Positions 8,775 through 18,084 are shown, numbered from the stretch's first letter. The stretch is DNA of 64,000 nt from Tissierellales bacterium (GCA_018433765.1 JAHDQO010000001.1:124001-188000); one strand, 5' to 3'. Translations and numbers: made by a program. The notes: generated from the letters alone by a model not told the origin.

Positions 8775-10166
8775 ATGGGAATTGAGTTAAATATTCTTCA
8801 TTTTATTTATCTTATTTTTATTTTCTTAATACTTGGATTCATGATTCTTAGAAAAGATACATCGATGATATGCATACTTGGAATATTTGTACTTGGTCTA
8901 GCGGCATCATTGTCAATGACAAAATCAGTGACAGGTATATTTGATAGTTTAATTTTTGCTCTTCATGAATTAATGAGTACAGTACTTATAATATCAATTA
9001 TATCAGGAATGAGCAGAGTACTTATGAAAACAGGAGTTAATGAAGTCATGGTTAAACCATTCAAAAAAATAATAAAAACACCTACTTTAGCTTTTTGGAT
9101 TATAGGTTTCTTAATGATGGTTATATCATGGTTTTTCTGGCCGTCTCCTGCTGTGGCACTAATGGGAGCAGTGCTTTTACCAGCTGCATTAAGCGTTGGT
9201 CTTCCAGCAATTGGAGTTGCAGCAGCTATGAATCTGTTTGGTCATGGTATAGCACTATCTGGTGACTTTATTATACAAGGTGCCCCAAAACTTACAGCTG
9301 ATGCTGCGGGTTTAGCAGTTAGCGAAGTAATATCTGCAAGTATACCATTAGTAATTGTTATGGGTATAGTGACAACTGTTACAGCATTTATATTGTTAAA
9401 AAGAGATATGAAAAATGGAAAACTAAAAGCTGAACAAAGTGAAATGTATTATAATAACAATAGTAATATTGAGAAGCTAATTTCAGATAAATCAAAAAAA
9501 ATATCAGCAGTAATAATTCCACTATTATTTGTCTTAGATATAGTAGCTATGTCAGCATTTAATTTACAAGGAGGAGATGCAGCAGCACTCATCGGAGGAA
9601 CAGCAGTAATTATTTTAGTAGTATTGTCAATGATGGCTCACAAGAAAAAAGGCTTAGAAAAAATAACAGAATATTTAATAGAAGGATTTCAATTTGGATT
9701 TAAAATCTTTGGACCAGTAATACCAATAGCAGCATTTTTTTACTTAGGCGATTCTGCATTTAGTGCCATTTTCGGCTGTGGTCTTCCAGAAACATCTGCC
9801 GGCATAGTAAATGACCTTGGTGCAGCTTTAGCAAACTCAGTGCCTATAAATAAAAGCATAGGAGCAGGTACATTAACATTAGTAGGAGCTATTACAGGTC
9901 TTGACGGTTCAGGATTTTCAGGTATATCCCTTGCAGGTTCAGCAGCAAGCATTTTTTCTACAGCAATAGGGTATGGAACTGCTACATTGACTGCATTAGG
10001 TCAAATTGCAGCTATTTGGGTAGGCGGAGGAACACTTGTGCCATGGGCATTGCTTCCTGCAGCAGCAGTGTGTGGAATTAATCCTTTTGATCTTGCTAAA
10101 AGAAATTTGATTCCTGTTGTAATAGGATTGATAGTTACAACAATAGCAGCTATAATAATATTATAA
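8775..10166 (+). CDS. 12-TM permease of the ion transporter superfamily (GntP/CitM-like)
   Basis: A 463-residue, very hydrophobic protein with about twelve membrane segments in two halves. Each half has a Gly/Ala-rich re-entrant stretch (PSPAVALMGAVLLPAAL near 122; GLDGSGFSGISLAGSAAS near 375), the style of carboxylate/proton symporters of the GntP, CitMHS and Na+/H+ antiporter groups. The substrate cannot be read from sequence. AAAGGAG stands before the ATG. It is convergent with the prenyl synthase gene and shares its terminator. No catabolic partner gene is adjacent. Confidence 0.6.
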   Translation: MGIELNILHFIYLIFIFLILGFMILRKDTSMICILGIFVLGLAASLSMTKSVTGIFDSLIFALHELMSTVLIISIISGMSRVLMKTGVNEVMVKPFKKIIKTPTLAFWIIGFLMMVISWFFWPSPAVALMGAVLLPAALSVGLPAIGVAAAMNLFGHGIALSGDFIIQGAPKLTADAAGLAVSEVISASIPLVIVMGIVTTVTAFILLKRDMKNGKLKAEQSEMYYNNNSNIEKLISDKSKKISAVIIPLLFVLDIVAMSAFNLQGGDAAALIGGTAVIILVVLSMMAHKKKGLEKITEYLIEGFQFGFKIFGPVIPIAAFFYLGDSAFSAIFGCGLPETSAGIVNDLGAALANSVPINKSIGAGTLTLVGAITGLDGSGFSGISLAGSAASIFSTAIGYGTATLTALGQIAAIWVGGGTLVPWALLPAAAVCGINPFDLAKRNLIPVVIGLIVTTIAAIIIL

Positions 10167-10170
10167 AACA

Positions 10171-10204
10171 AAAAAGGCGGAAATATGTCTGAATTCCGCC
10201 TAGT
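10171..10204. terminator. Bidirectional terminator between permease and prenyl synthase
   Basis: The stem AGGCGGAA/TTCCGCCT (10175-10201) has an A-run on its left, so it is a strong intrinsic terminator for the minus-strand gene, whose stop codon overlaps the stem. It probably also limits read-through from the left. Confidence 0.8.
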
Positions 10205-11090
10205 ATTCCCTTGTAAGTAAAAAGTTTGCAAGGCCTTTTAAAAATTCAGCTCTGTTTTCAAAAATAGATAGACTTGCAATTGCCTCTTTAATTAGTTTTT
10301 CTTCTAAAAGTTTTGACTCTTCTAATCCTATTAAAGAAACATAAGTAGCCTTTTTATTTTCTTTATCACTGCCTATAGGTTTACCAAGTTTATCAGCATT
10401 TCCAATCACATCTAATATATCGTCTCTTACTTGAAAAGCAAGACCTAAATTTTCGGCATATGTTTCTATTGCCTTTTGTTCCTTTTGAGAAGCATTACCT
10501 AAAACTGCTCCTATAGACGCAGCTGCTTTTATAATAGCTCCTGTTTTAAGTTTATGCATATATCTTAGTGTATCTTGATCTACTATTTTTTCTTCGCAAA
10601 ACATGTCAACAACTTGTCCACCTATCATACCTTCTGTACCAGAAGCGTTAGACATTATACTTAGTGCTTTCAATATTAAAGAGTTATCTATGTTAAGCTT
10701 TAAAGATTCGTCAATAGATAATTCAAAAGCTTTATTAAGCAGGGCATCACCTGCTAGTATAGCTGTGGCCTCTCCATATTTCTTATGGTTAGAAAGTTTA
10801 CCTCGTCTGTAATCGTCATCATCCATACTAGGTAAGTCATCATGTATTAAAGAATATGTATGTATCATTTCTAAAGCACATGCAAAAGGCATAGCTTTTA
10901 AATAACTGCTGTCAAAAACTTCATAACATGATAGTAATAAAACTGGTCTTATCCTTTTACCCCCTGCAAAAACGCTGTAATTCATTGCATCATAAATTCT
11001 AAACTGCAAATTATCCTTTTTTTCTATATATTTTTCAAGATATTGTTCAACTTCTATTGATTTATTGCTTAATTTTTCTTTAAAATCCAT
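10200..11090 (-). CDS. ispA: Polyprenyl (farnesyl/geranylgeranyl) diphosphate synthase
   Basis: Condenses isopentenyl diphosphate with allylic diphosphates to C15-C20 chains for isoprenoid and quinone or undecaprenyl precursors. At 296 residues it is the usual size. The first Asp-rich motif is DDLPSMDDDD (near residue 85) and the second is DDILD near residue 220, with GGKRIRPVLLL and FQVRDDILD in the expected order. On the minus strand a TAGGAGA lies 12 bases before the ATG. No xseB or dxs gene is adjacent, unlike many Firmicutes. Confidence 0.94.
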   Translation of the reverse strand: MDFKEKLSNKSIEVEQYLEKYIEKKDNLQFRIYDAMNYSVFAGGKRIRPVLLLSCYEVFDSSYLKAMPFACALEMIHTYSLIHDDLPSMDDDDYRRGKLSNHKKYGEATAILAGDALLNKAFELSIDESLKLNIDNSLILKALSIMSNASGTEGMIGGQVVDMFCEEKIVDQDTLRYMHKLKTGAIIKAAASIGAVLGNASQKEQKAIETYAENLGLAFQVRDDILDVIGNADKLGKPIGSDKENKKATYVSLIGLEESKLLEEKLIKEAIASLSIFENRAEFLKGLANFLLTREY

Positions 11091-11214
11091 ATACTAATAT
11101 AGTCTCCTAATATTTTTTTATTTATATATTATATCATAAAGCATTTAGTTATTAAATAATTTACTAAATACAGATAATAAAATATAAAAAAATACTAAAA
11201 TAATATAATACATA

Positions 11215-11243
11215 TTGACAATACATAAAATTGGTAGTATAAC
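11215..11243 (+). promoter_or_regulatory. Sigma-A promoter before second degV
   Basis: TTGACA, a 17-bp spacer and TATAAC. A 17-bp palindrome (GTAGTTTT-T-AAAACTAC, 11252-11268) lies at the expected start of transcription and could be an operator. Confidence 0.65.
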
Positions 11244-11371
11244 TATATTAAGTAGTTTTTAAAACTACATAAAGCAAATTATGAGACGTGATAGATAAAA
11301 ATATAATAATTTATTGTTATATTGATAATTATTTGATATAATTAAACATTAAAATGAAAGGATATGAATTT

Positions 11372-12205
11372 ATGGAAAACAAAATAATAGTTGATAGTTG
11401 CTTTGATTTAAATGACAAAATTAGAAAACTAAATATCTTTGAAACAGTGCCTTTAAATATATTAATTGATGACCAAGAATTAATAGACAAAGGTTTAAAT
11501 ATAAAAAAACTACTTGTTAAGATGAAAAATAGTACAAAAGCAATAAAAACATCATGTCCATCACCTAATGATTTTTTACAAGCATATAAAAAGAATACAA
11601 CATCTTTTGTTGTAACACTTTCAAAAGAATTAAGTGGTTCATTTAATAGTGCTATGACAGCAGCTAAGATGTTAAAAGAAAGCTGTCCAGATAAATTTGT
11701 TCATGTATTTAATTCTAAAAGTGCTTCAGTTGGAGAAACACTTATAGGATTAAAGTTAAAACAGCTTATTGATCAAAATGTATCTAACAATGAAATTGTA
11801 AATAAAACAAATGAATATATATCAAAAATGAAAACCTTTTTCATATTAGAATCACTAGATAATCTAGTTAAAAATGGAAGAATGAGCAAAGTTAAAGCTC
11901 ATTTAGCGTCTATACTACATATTTATCCAATAATGGGCGAAAACGGTAACGGAGAAATAAAACTTGTAGAAAAAATAAGAGGCAATAAAAAAGCATTCAA
12001 TAGACTAGTAGATATAATAGGAGAAAGTGCAATAGATATGGAAAATAGAATATTAGGAATTGCACACTGCAATGCTTTGGAAAAAGCTGAAAAATTAAAA
12101 AGAGATGTAGAGGCCAAATATAATTTTAAGGATATAATTATAGTAAATACACGGGGAATTAGCAGTGTATATGCAAATGATGGAGGGATAGTAATAGCTT
12201 TTTAA
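11372..12205 (+). CDS. DegV family protein, second paralogue
   Basis: Fatty-acid-binding fold protein of about 277 residues. The start ENKIIVDSCFDLN, the TSCPSPNDFLQAYKK block and the ILESLDNLVKNGRMSK block match DegV. The usual acidic-Ser motif DSTCDL is DSCFDL here, and the sequence is clearly diverged from the copy at 5173-6021. I take ATG 11372 rather than 11354: GAAAGGA at 11356-11362 is 9 bases before it and would otherwise lie inside the gene. It is monocistronic, with a promoter and a terminator of its own. Confidence 0.88.
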   Translation: MENKIIVDSCFDLNDKIRKLNIFETVPLNILIDDQELIDKGLNIKKLLVKMKNSTKAIKTSCPSPNDFLQAYKKNTTSFVVTLSKELSGSFNSAMTAAKMLKESCPDKFVHVFNSKSASVGETLIGLKLKQLIDQNVSNNEIVNKTNEYISKMKTFFILESLDNLVKNGRMSKVKAHLASILHIYPIMGENGNGEIKLVEKIRGNKKAFNRLVDIIGESAIDMENRILGIAHCNALEKAEKLKRDVEAKYNFKDIIIVNTRGISSVYANDGGIVIAF

Positions 12206-12220
12206 TTATTGTTTGCTAAT

Positions 12221-12256
12221 AAAAACCCACTTTAATATAAAGAGGGTTTTTTTTAT
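12221..12256 (+). terminator. Rho-independent terminator after second degV
   Basis: The arms AAACCCACTTT and AAAGAGGGTTT (one mismatch) are followed by a run of eight T. Confidence 0.88.
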
Positions 12257-12365
12257 TTTCCTTTTAATAATCTCATTACTTTATCTTCTGACTTATATGT
12301 ATAATTTACATTTAAACAGTACTTTATTCATTTTTCAAAATTAGATTTTATGGTTTCGACATAAT

Positions 12366-12394
12366 TTGCAAGACCTTTTTCTTTGATATATAAT
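12366..12394 (+). promoter_or_regulatory. Sigma-A promoter before cysteine desulfidase-like gene
   Basis: TTGCAA, a 17-bp spacer and TATAAT, about 95 bp before the start codon. Confidence 0.6.
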
Positions 12395-12490
12395 TAGGCA
12401 GCACAATAATTTATCAAAGTATAAATTACTACTAGACTTTAGAAGTATATAAGTCATTAGTCTAATAACATTAAAAAAGGAGTAATTAAA

Positions 12491-13786
12491 ATGGATGATA
12501 GAAATAAGCAGAAAATAATAGAACTATTAAGGGAAGAAATGGGACCAGCTTTAGGAGTAACAGAGCCAGCAGCTATTGCATTAGCAACATCTACAGCATA
12601 CAAAGCTGTTGGTGGTGATTTGAAAAAGATTAATGTATTAATAGATCCCGGAGTTTATAAAAATGGATTTTCATGTGCAATTCCAGGTACAAATGAAATG
12701 GGGAATGAAATGGCAGCACTGCTTGGTGTAATAGCAGGTGACTCATCATTAGGATTAAAAGTTTTAAGCAATGTTACTAATGAAGACGTCAAAGAAGCTA
12801 AGAAACTATATGATGAAAAAACAGCAACGATAGATATAAAAAAAGGTGTTACAAACATATTAATTGATGCTGCTGTAGAGACAAGTAGAGGAATAGGAAG
12901 AGCGGTTATTAAGGACAAGCATACAAACATTGAATTAATCGAAGCTAATGGTGAAATTATACATCAATCAAAATGCAGTCAAGATAAAAAAGAAGAGAAA
13001 GAATTTGATTTAAAAGGATTTAAAGTTAATGATTTTATTGAATTTATTGAAAATGTTAATTTTGATGATATCAATTTTATTTTAGACGCAGTTAAAATGA
13101 ATAAAGAACTTGCAAAAGCAGGTATGAACGGTTCAGGCATGGGATTAGGAAAAGCACTAGCCGAATTAGTAAAAGAAAATAGATTAAATGATGATATAGT
13201 AACATATTCACAAATATTAACTGGTTATGCAGTAGATGCACGTATGGGAGGAATGCCTAAACCTGCAATGACTATTAGTGGCAGTGGTGATCACGGTATT
13301 ATTTCAACTATGCCACTCATAGCAATAGCAGAAAGAGAAAATATTGATGAAAAAAGATTAGCTAAGTCTATAGCATTGAGCTATTTAATTACTATTTATA
13401 TAAAGGAACATTCTGGTAGATTGTCTGCGTTTTGTGGATGTGCAGTTGCGGCAGGAACAGGAGTAAGTGCAGGTATTGTTTATTTGTTAGGCGGCAGTTA
13501 CAAACAAATCAGTTATACTATCAACAATATGGCATGTAATATTACAGGAATAATTTGTGATGGTGGCAATTTTGGCTGCTCTTTCAAAGCTATTACTGCC
13601 GCAAGTGCTGCTGTTCAGTCAGCTTTATTTGCGTTGAAAGATGTTTATATTCCAAATGATAGTGGTATTGTTGGAAATACACCAGAAGAAACAATGCAAA
13701 ACATGGGCAAAATAGCTTCACCAGGAATGCTGCATACTGATAATGTAATTCTAGATGTTATGCTAGAAAGACATAATTTAAAATAA
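12491..13786 (+). CDS. L-cysteine desulfidase family protein (UPF0597/CyuA-like)
   Basis: A 431-residue iron-sulfur lyase of the serine dehydratase alpha-chain fold. Relatives break L-cysteine into pyruvate, ammonia and sulfide. The start (LLREEMGPALGVTEPAAIALA) is typical of the YhaM/CyuA group. Candidate cluster cysteines lie in the second half: AFCGCAVAAGTGVSAG, NMACNITGIICDGG and NFGCSFKAI. AAAGGAG precedes the ATG, and the gene has its own promoter. No cyuP-like transporter or cyuR-like regulator is next to it. Serine or another beta-substituted amino acid cannot be excluded as substrate. Confidence 0.85.
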   Translation: MDDRNKQKIIELLREEMGPALGVTEPAAIALATSTAYKAVGGDLKKINVLIDPGVYKNGFSCAIPGTNEMGNEMAALLGVIAGDSSLGLKVLSNVTNEDVKEAKKLYDEKTATIDIKKGVTNILIDAAVETSRGIGRAVIKDKHTNIELIEANGEIIHQSKCSQDKKEEKEFDLKGFKVNDFIEFIENVNFDDINFILDAVKMNKELAKAGMNGSGMGLGKALAELVKENRLNDDIVTYSQILTGYAVDARMGGMPKPAMTISGSGDHGIISTMPLIAIAERENIDEKRLAKSIALSYLITIYIKEHSGRLSAFCGCAVAAGTGVSAGIVYLLGGSYKQISYTINNMACNITGIICDGGNFGCSFKAITAASAAVQSALFALKDVYIPNDSGIVGNTPEETMQNMGKIASPGMLHTDNVILDVMLERHNLK

Positions 13787-13931
13787 TTTAGCGGTTTGTT
13801 AAATAAAAGTCTATAAAAAGATTTTAGCTCTGAAAGTTTATATAGGATTTTTGACTAAGGGTTGAGTATAAATATCAAAATTAAATTTGTATAATTTATT
13901 TAATGTTTTAGTATATTAATCTTTACCAATA

Positions 13932-13965
13932 AAGCCATGAAAATTGTAGTAATTTTCATGGCTTA
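13932..13965. other. Strong hairpin without T-run
   Basis: A perfect 14-bp inverted repeat (AAGCCATGAAAATT and its complement) with a 5-base loop lies in the 219-bp gap after the desulfidase gene. No T-tract follows on either strand, so it is more an RNA-stabilising or attenuating hairpin than a standard terminator. Confidence 0.6.
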
Positions 13966-14005
13966 AAACTAATAAATTATAATAGAAATTTTAAGGTGGT
14001 TTTAT

Positions 14006-14203
14006 ATGAATACAGCTAAAGAAATATTATTTAATCTTATTGAGGGAATATCAGAAAATGAAATATCTGAGGTTATAGATTTTATAGGATACTTAAAATT
14101 AAAGAGAGAGAAAGAATTGTTTACTGATTTGCAAAAATCAAGTGAGAGTAGTTTGAACTTTTGGAATAATGACATAGATGATGAGGTATGGAATAATGTA
14201 TAA
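14006..14203 (+). CDS. Small antitoxin-like protein (DUF2281-like)
   Basis: A 65-residue acidic protein starting NTAKEILFNLIEGISENEISEVIDFIGYLKLK, the pattern of short antitoxins of the VapB/DUF2281 type found before PemK/MazF toxins. There is no clear DNA-binding motif at this length. AAGGTGG lies before the ATG. A MazF-like reading frame follows directly but has lost a normal start, so the antitoxin may now be unopposed. Confidence 0.6.
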   Translation: MNTAKEILFNLIEGISENEISEVIDFIGYLKLKREKELFTDLQKSSESSLNFWNNDIDDEVWNNV

Positions 14204-14206
14204 GCA

Positions 14207-14531
14207 ATGAGACATATTACTTATACCTATTCTTTTTAGTGACTTAATATCAAGTGAGAAAAGACCTGTTTTAGTATTATCTAATTATCAATATAACTGT
14301 AAAACTGAAGATATAGTTGTTGCAGTTATAACTTCTAATTTAAATGTTAAAGAGTACTCAATCCAATTTACTAATAAGGACTTAATAGAAGGTGAACTTA
14401 AAGTAACTTCTTGTATAAGAACAGACAAAATTTATACTTTATCTAAATATATAGTAATTAAAAAATTTGGAAGTGTTAATAAAGAAATAGTTAATAGTGT
14501 TAAAGATAAGATTAATTATCTATTCAGATAA
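14207..14531 (+). pseudogene. PemK/MazF-like endoribonuclease toxin, frameshifted near its start
   Basis: From 14211 the frame reads DILLIPILFSDLISSEKR, then PVLVLSNYQYNCKTEDIVVAV, and later KVTSCIRTDKIYTLSKYIVIKKFG: the SH3-like PemK/MazF fold. A stop codon stands immediately before it in this frame. The only nearby ATG (14207) is in another frame and ends after ten residues. A one-base change in the first codons therefore seems to have broken the gene, unless ATA or ATT initiates it. The body of about 106 residues is otherwise intact. It lies 3 bp after the antitoxin gene, as in type II toxin-antitoxin operons. Confidence 0.7.
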
Positions 14532-14684
14532 TAAATAATATACTTATATTCTAAACAATAAAAAGTTGTTAAAAAGAGAGCAAATGCATTATAACATGAG
14601 ATAATAAAGATTGAGATGTTTATAATAAAAATAACAGGGTATATATTAAAAAAATAATAAGCAGAAGCATCGAGGAGGAGAAAG

Positions 14685-15497
14685 ATGGATATAAGTATGA
14701 ATGACATGTTATTTGCTTTTGGGCTTACTCTGTTTGCAGGTTTATCTACAGGTATTGGAAGTGCATTAGCCTTTTTTACAAAACAAACTAATAAAAAATT
14801 TTTATCTGCAGCTTTAGGATTCTCTGCTGGAGTAATGATATATGTTTCTATGATTGAGATATTTGCTAAAGCAAGAGATTCCTTAGAAATTGTATATGGA
14901 GCAACAAAAGGCTATTGGGTAACAACTATTGCTTTTTTTGCGGGAATTGCATTAATTGCAGTAATTGATAGGTTTGTTCCAAATGCTGAAAATCCACATG
15001 AAATAAGAGATGTTAAAGAAATGAAAAATTCCGAAGGTGATGAATCATCTTTATTAAGAATGGGGTTATTTTCAGCTTTAGCTATAGCTATTCATAATTT
15101 TCCAGAAGGATTGGCAACCTTTACTGGTGCATTACAAGAACCAACCCTAGGTATAAGTATAGCAGTGGCTATAGCAATTCACAATATACCTGAGGGTATT
15201 GCAGTTTCAGTTCCTATTTATTTTGCTACTGGCGATAGAAAAAAAGCTTTTTTATATTCATTTTTATCAGGGTTATCCGAACCAATAGGTGCTTTATTAG
15301 GTTATTTTCTTTTAATGAGATTTGTTAATGATGCAATGTTTGGAATTGTTTTTGCTAGTGTTGCTGGAATTATGGTTTATATATCTTTAGACGAATTACT
15401 ACCAACAGCTGAAAAATATGGAGAGCATCATATTGCTATTTATGGTCTTATATTAGGAATGGTAGTAATGGCTCTAAGCTTGTTACTGTTTGCATAA
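14685..15497 (+). CDS. zupT: ZIP family zinc transporter (ZupT-like)
   Basis: Inner-membrane importer of Zn2+ and other divalent metals, 270 residues with eight predicted membrane segments. The metal-site motifs [10 protein letters not shown] and [12 protein letters not shown] lie in the fourth and fifth helices (around residues 134 and 163), as in ZupT. The loop between helices 3 and 4 (about residues 100-125) is acidic and lacks the His-rich run of many ZIPs. GAGGAGG precedes the ATG. A terminator follows, shared with the convergent GNAT gene. Confidence 0.93.
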   Translation: MDISMNDMLFAFGLTLFAGLSTGIGSALAFFTKQTNKKFLSAALGFSAGVMIYVSMIEIFAKARDSLEIVYGATKGYWVTTIAFFAGIALIAVIDRFVPNAENPHEIRDVKEMKNSEGDESSLLRMGLFSALAIAIHNFPEGLATFTGALQEPTLGISIAVAIAIHNIPEGIAVSVPIYFATGDRKKAFLYSFLSGLSEPIGALLGYFLLMRFVNDAMFGIVFASVAGIMVYISLDELLPTAEKYGEHHIAIYGLILGMVVMALSLLLFA

Positions 15498-15506
15498 TAA
15501 TATATT

Positions 15507-15537
15507 AAGTCTTCTCAATTTGAGCAGGCTTTTTTTA
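15507..15537. terminator. Terminator between zupT and the convergent GNAT gene
   Basis: The stem AAGTCT-T-CTCA / TGAG-C-AGGCTT (one mismatch, one G-U) with a short loop is followed by T residues on the plus strand. Confidence 0.7.
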
Positions 15538-16356
15538 TATCATGAATTTAATATTGCATATTTTCCCAGTTTCAATATATCCTATATTTGTATATACTTT
15601 ATTTGATATAATATTTGAATCATCTGCATACAGCATAGGAGTAAACTTTTCATTTAGTAGTTTCTGACTTAAATTTGCAACTAATGTACTGGCATATCCT
15701 TTATTTCTTTCTTCATCAGGTGTATATACATTATTAATTCTCCCGTGCCTTTTTGATTTATGAGCAATATTAGCCATAGATACTATTTTGTTATTTAATT
15801 CTAATAAATATGTATTCCCAGATGAAACTGATCTTTTGGCTCCTTCTAGTTGACATTTTACCGAAACATCTATTCCGAAACTATCTTTAATAAAACCTTT
15901 AGTGAATTTTGCAATAATATCTACATGATTTATATTACTTATTATCATCTTGCCGTGATTTTTATATGTAGGAATGACTTTCGGACAATAATATGCTATC
16001 ATTTCCATATCTATTTGATAATCATTAGACTTATTTATCAAAAACTTATCTGCTAGTTTTTGTATATATTTTTTATATCCTGAAATACTAGGAACTTGTC
16101 TATCCTTCAAAATTTCATATAATTCACATACACTTTTATTTACGTAATTATCATTCATATTGGGATTAATCCATATCCACATTTGTCTGCCTTCATTTTG
16201 TGCTGCTATAAGGTTTTTATCCGTAGATTGAATAACAAAAGCATTTTCATCTTCTACTATCCTGTGTATTAGGTTGAAATCTACTTCATAATTGAGGAAC
16301 TCTGAATTGTCAATGTCTAGTTCATCTGCATGAATTACTTGTAACATATTTTTCAC
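15535..16356 (-). CDS. GNAT family N-acetyltransferase
   Basis: A 273-residue protein with the acetyl-CoA-binding GNAT domain in its last third: RINNVYTPDEERNKGYAS holds the motif A pattern (R-x-x-G-x-A) around residue 205-220, and it ends in the typical beta6-beta7 strands (YTNIGYIETGKICN). The first ~140 residues are a poorly conserved extension that may be a degenerate first GNAT-like fold. The substrate is unknown. AAAAGGAG precedes the ATG on the minus strand. Confidence 0.82.
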   Translation of the reverse strand: MKNMLQVIHADELDIDNSEFLNYEVDFNLIHRIVEDENAFVIQSTDKNLIAAQNEGRQMWIWINPNMNDNYVNKSVCELYEILKDRQVPSISGYKKYIQKLADKFLINKSNDYQIDMEMIAYYCPKVIPTYKNHGKMIISNINHVDIIAKFTKGFIKDSFGIDVSVKCQLEGAKRSVSSGNTYLLELNNKIVSMANIAHKSKRHGRINNVYTPDEERNKGYASTLVANLSQKLLNEKFTPMLYADDSNIISNKVYTNIGYIETGKICNIKFMI

Positions 16357-16507
16357 TCCTTTTAGTTTCTTTAGAATAGATACTACATAGTTTTTAGAAT
16401 ATTATAGCAGTATTTAGCAGCATTTGCAATATATAGTTGAATGAGAGAATTTATTATGATAATATGAATAATATAGATGTAGAAAGTTAGTTGAAAGGAA
16501 GACAATA

Positions 16508-16722
16508 ATGAGTACAAGAGGTGCTTTTTCAATAATTTTTAATAATGAAAAGGATAAAGTTTTACTTGTGAAACTATTCCAATATGGAACTTGCCGAGAG
16601 GACATTCTATTAAAGGTGATTATTTAATAAAGAAAACATTATATAAGTCAAAGTGTTTAAGAAAAATTCTCAAAAAACTAAGCAAAGTTAATAATTATGG
16701 CGATTGTAAAACTAAACGGTAA
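16508..16722 (+). pseudogene. Nudix hydrolase remnant
   Basis: Frame 1 reads STRGAFSIIFNNEKDKVLLVK, the first strands of a Nudix domain. The continuation IPIWNLPRGHSIKGD, matching the start of the Nudix box, is in another frame from about 16573. The box itself (GxxxxxExxxxREUxEExG) is not kept, and the rest is unrecognisable. A small deletion plus decay seems likely. GAAAGGA precedes the ATG. Confidence 0.6.
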
Positions 16723-16752
16723 TACTATTAAGATTTTAATAAGGAGAAGCAT

Positions 16753-17646
16753 GTGAAAAGATTTCTAATAGGTCAATTTGATAAGTTTGATATAAATAGG
16801 CAAGATAGAGATTTTAGAGATTATTTTTTTGGAATTGAAATTAATCAAATGGAGTCTTTTGCTGAATTGCAAAAATTAAAGAAAAATATTAAGGAAAGAA
16901 ATTTGAATATAGGTATTCATTTTCCACTACTAAAGAATCAATGGAGAGCAAGAGATCCACAATATCTTTCTAAAGATAATACAACTTATAAAGAATCAAT
17001 AAATTACATGGAAAATGAATTTCAAAGAGCTGAAGAATTTAATCCAGATTATATTTTACTTCACTATCCAAAACCAGTTATTCTAGATAATAATGTTAAT
17101 TGGTCATTTTGGAGATTTTGTGATGATACTGAATATTATTATGAATCTGAAATTTCATACGAGTTCTTCAAAGACAAAAGCAGAAACTTTTTTAAAATAT
17201 TTTCTGAGCAAGGTGAAAAATATAATTTTACTCCTCTTTTAGAATTAGATGGATTAAACAAATATGTATACAATACTAATTTGATTGAAAACTTATTGGA
17301 AGAATATACGAATATTAAAATATGTCTTGATTTTGGTAGAATACACTTACAAGATTGTATTGATGATAATTTTATTTGGCAAGATATAGTTAGAAAGTTT
17401 GCTAGATATACTTATTTAGTACATTTATGGAATGTTAAGATTGATACAAATATTTCAAATTCACATTATCCAGCATTGAAATCTTTAAAGGTAGAAGATG
17501 GTTGGGGAGATATGGAGCAATATTTTAAAACTTTAAATGAAATTAATAATAATTATAAAGTATTGTTTGAGCATAAATCTCATTTGATAAGTGATGAAGA
17601 ATTAGAAGAATGCTATCAATGGATTGGAGAGTTGATTAATCTATAA
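16753..17646 (+). CDS. Sugar phosphate isomerase/epimerase-like TIM-barrel protein
   Basis: A 297-residue protein with the AP-endonuclease-2 / xylose isomerase-like barrel pattern: IGIHFPLLK, DYILLHYPKP, TPLLELDGL, IKICLDFGRIHL, YLVHLWNVK and YKVLFEHKSHL supply the strand-end His, Glu, Asp and His ligands expected of a metal site. The GTG start at 16753 has AAGGAGA 5 bases upstream; the ATG two bases earlier is out of frame. It stands between two decayed genes. Substrate unknown; endonuclease IV activity is unlikely because the usual metal-site set is incomplete. Confidence 0.75.
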   Translation: MKRFLIGQFDKFDINRQDRDFRDYFFGIEINQMESFAELQKLKKNIKERNLNIGIHFPLLKNQWRARDPQYLSKDNTTYKESINYMENEFQRAEEFNPDYILLHYPKPVILDNNVNWSFWRFCDDTEYYYESEISYEFFKDKSRNFFKIFSEQGEKYNFTPLLELDGLNKYVYNTNLIENLLEEYTNIKICLDFGRIHLQDCIDDNFIWQDIVRKFARYTYLVHLWNVKIDTNISNSHYPALKSLKVEDGWGDMEQYFKTLNEINNNYKVLFEHKSHLISDEELEECYQWIGELINL

Positions 17647-17714
17647 ATGATTTAAAATAGGATATTGTATTTTAAAGAATAAGCACCAATACAATAAAAT
17701 AAGGAGTATAAGTA

Positions 17715-17771
17715 ATGAAAATTAGAGTAATTCTTATAGATTCAGGTAGAGTGTTTTTTAGATTAAGTTGA
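17715..17771 (+). pseudogene. HAD-like hydrolase N-terminal remnant
   Basis: Eighteen codons (KIRVILIDSGRVFFRLS) resemble the first strand of HAD hydrolases, with DSG in place of the DxD nucleophile motif. They are preceded by AAGGAG and end at a stop. The rest of the gene is gone, and a terminator follows 25 bases later. Confidence 0.4.
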
Positions 17772-17797
17772 AATATAACTAAAGAGTTTTAAAGAAA

Positions 17798-17829
17798 TAG
17801 AGAGCTATTATGGCTCTCTTCCTTTTTTT
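17798..17829 (+). terminator. Rho-independent terminator
   Basis: The stem AGAGAGC/GCTCTCT with a 7-base loop is followed by CC and seven T. A similar hairpin lies at 25001-25022 beside the intact copy of the XRE gene, so it is probably part of the same duplicated segment. Confidence 0.8.
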
Positions 17830-17959
17830 AACGGTTTAGTTATTATAGTCTGCAAAAGCTTCATAAGTTGTGTAAGTAGTCCTTGTACACCTATATAATT
17901 TGCATATTTTGTGATAAATTAAATTCTTTTCTTTATAATCTAAGATATTCACTAATCAT
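17830..17959 (-). pseudogene. Decayed copy of the XRE regulator
   Basis: Aligns by eye with the intact XRE gene at 25060-25455. The stretches AGTTATTATAGTCTGCAAAAG, GTGTAAGTAG.CCTTG.ACACC and TTAAATTCTTTTCTT.ATAATC are shared, but about 165 bp of the middle is missing and small indels break the frame. The former start codon would be at 17957-17959. The divergent promoter and operators upstream are preserved, so the neighbouring M20 operon could now be controlled in trans by the surviving regulator. Confidence 0.8.
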
Positions 17960-18009
17960 ATATACATTTCTTTCACAAAAAAAGTTTCCATAATAAACAG
18001 AAAAACATA

Positions 18010-18038
18010 TTGACAAAGCTCCTAAAGGAAACTATAAT
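18010..18038 (+). promoter_or_regulatory. Consensus sigma-A promoter of the first M20-transporter operon
   Basis: A perfect TTGACA, a 17-bp spacer and a perfect TATAAT. The spacer contains half of a paired operator. The same promoter with one spacer change occurs at 25495-25523. The untranslated leader is about 300 bases. Confidence 0.85.
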
Positions 18039-18062
18039 CTAAATTAAGTTCCTAAAGGAAAC
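18019..18062 (+). promoter_or_regulatory. Paired operator (XRE-type) over the promoter
   Basis: Two near-identical sites, CTCCTAAAGGAAAC (in the -35/-10 spacer) and TTCCTAAAGGAAAC (just past the start of transcription), are centred 30 bp apart, about three helical turns. Inverted arms are TTCC/GGAA. The second module has the same arrangement at 25504-25547. Confidence 0.7.
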
Positions 18063-18084
18063 ATTATAAAAAATGTACTAAACT

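Noticed and set aside
13932-13965. Intrinsic terminator after the desulfidase gene
   Set aside because: The hairpin is perfect but lacks a T-run on either strand; it is listed as a hairpin only.
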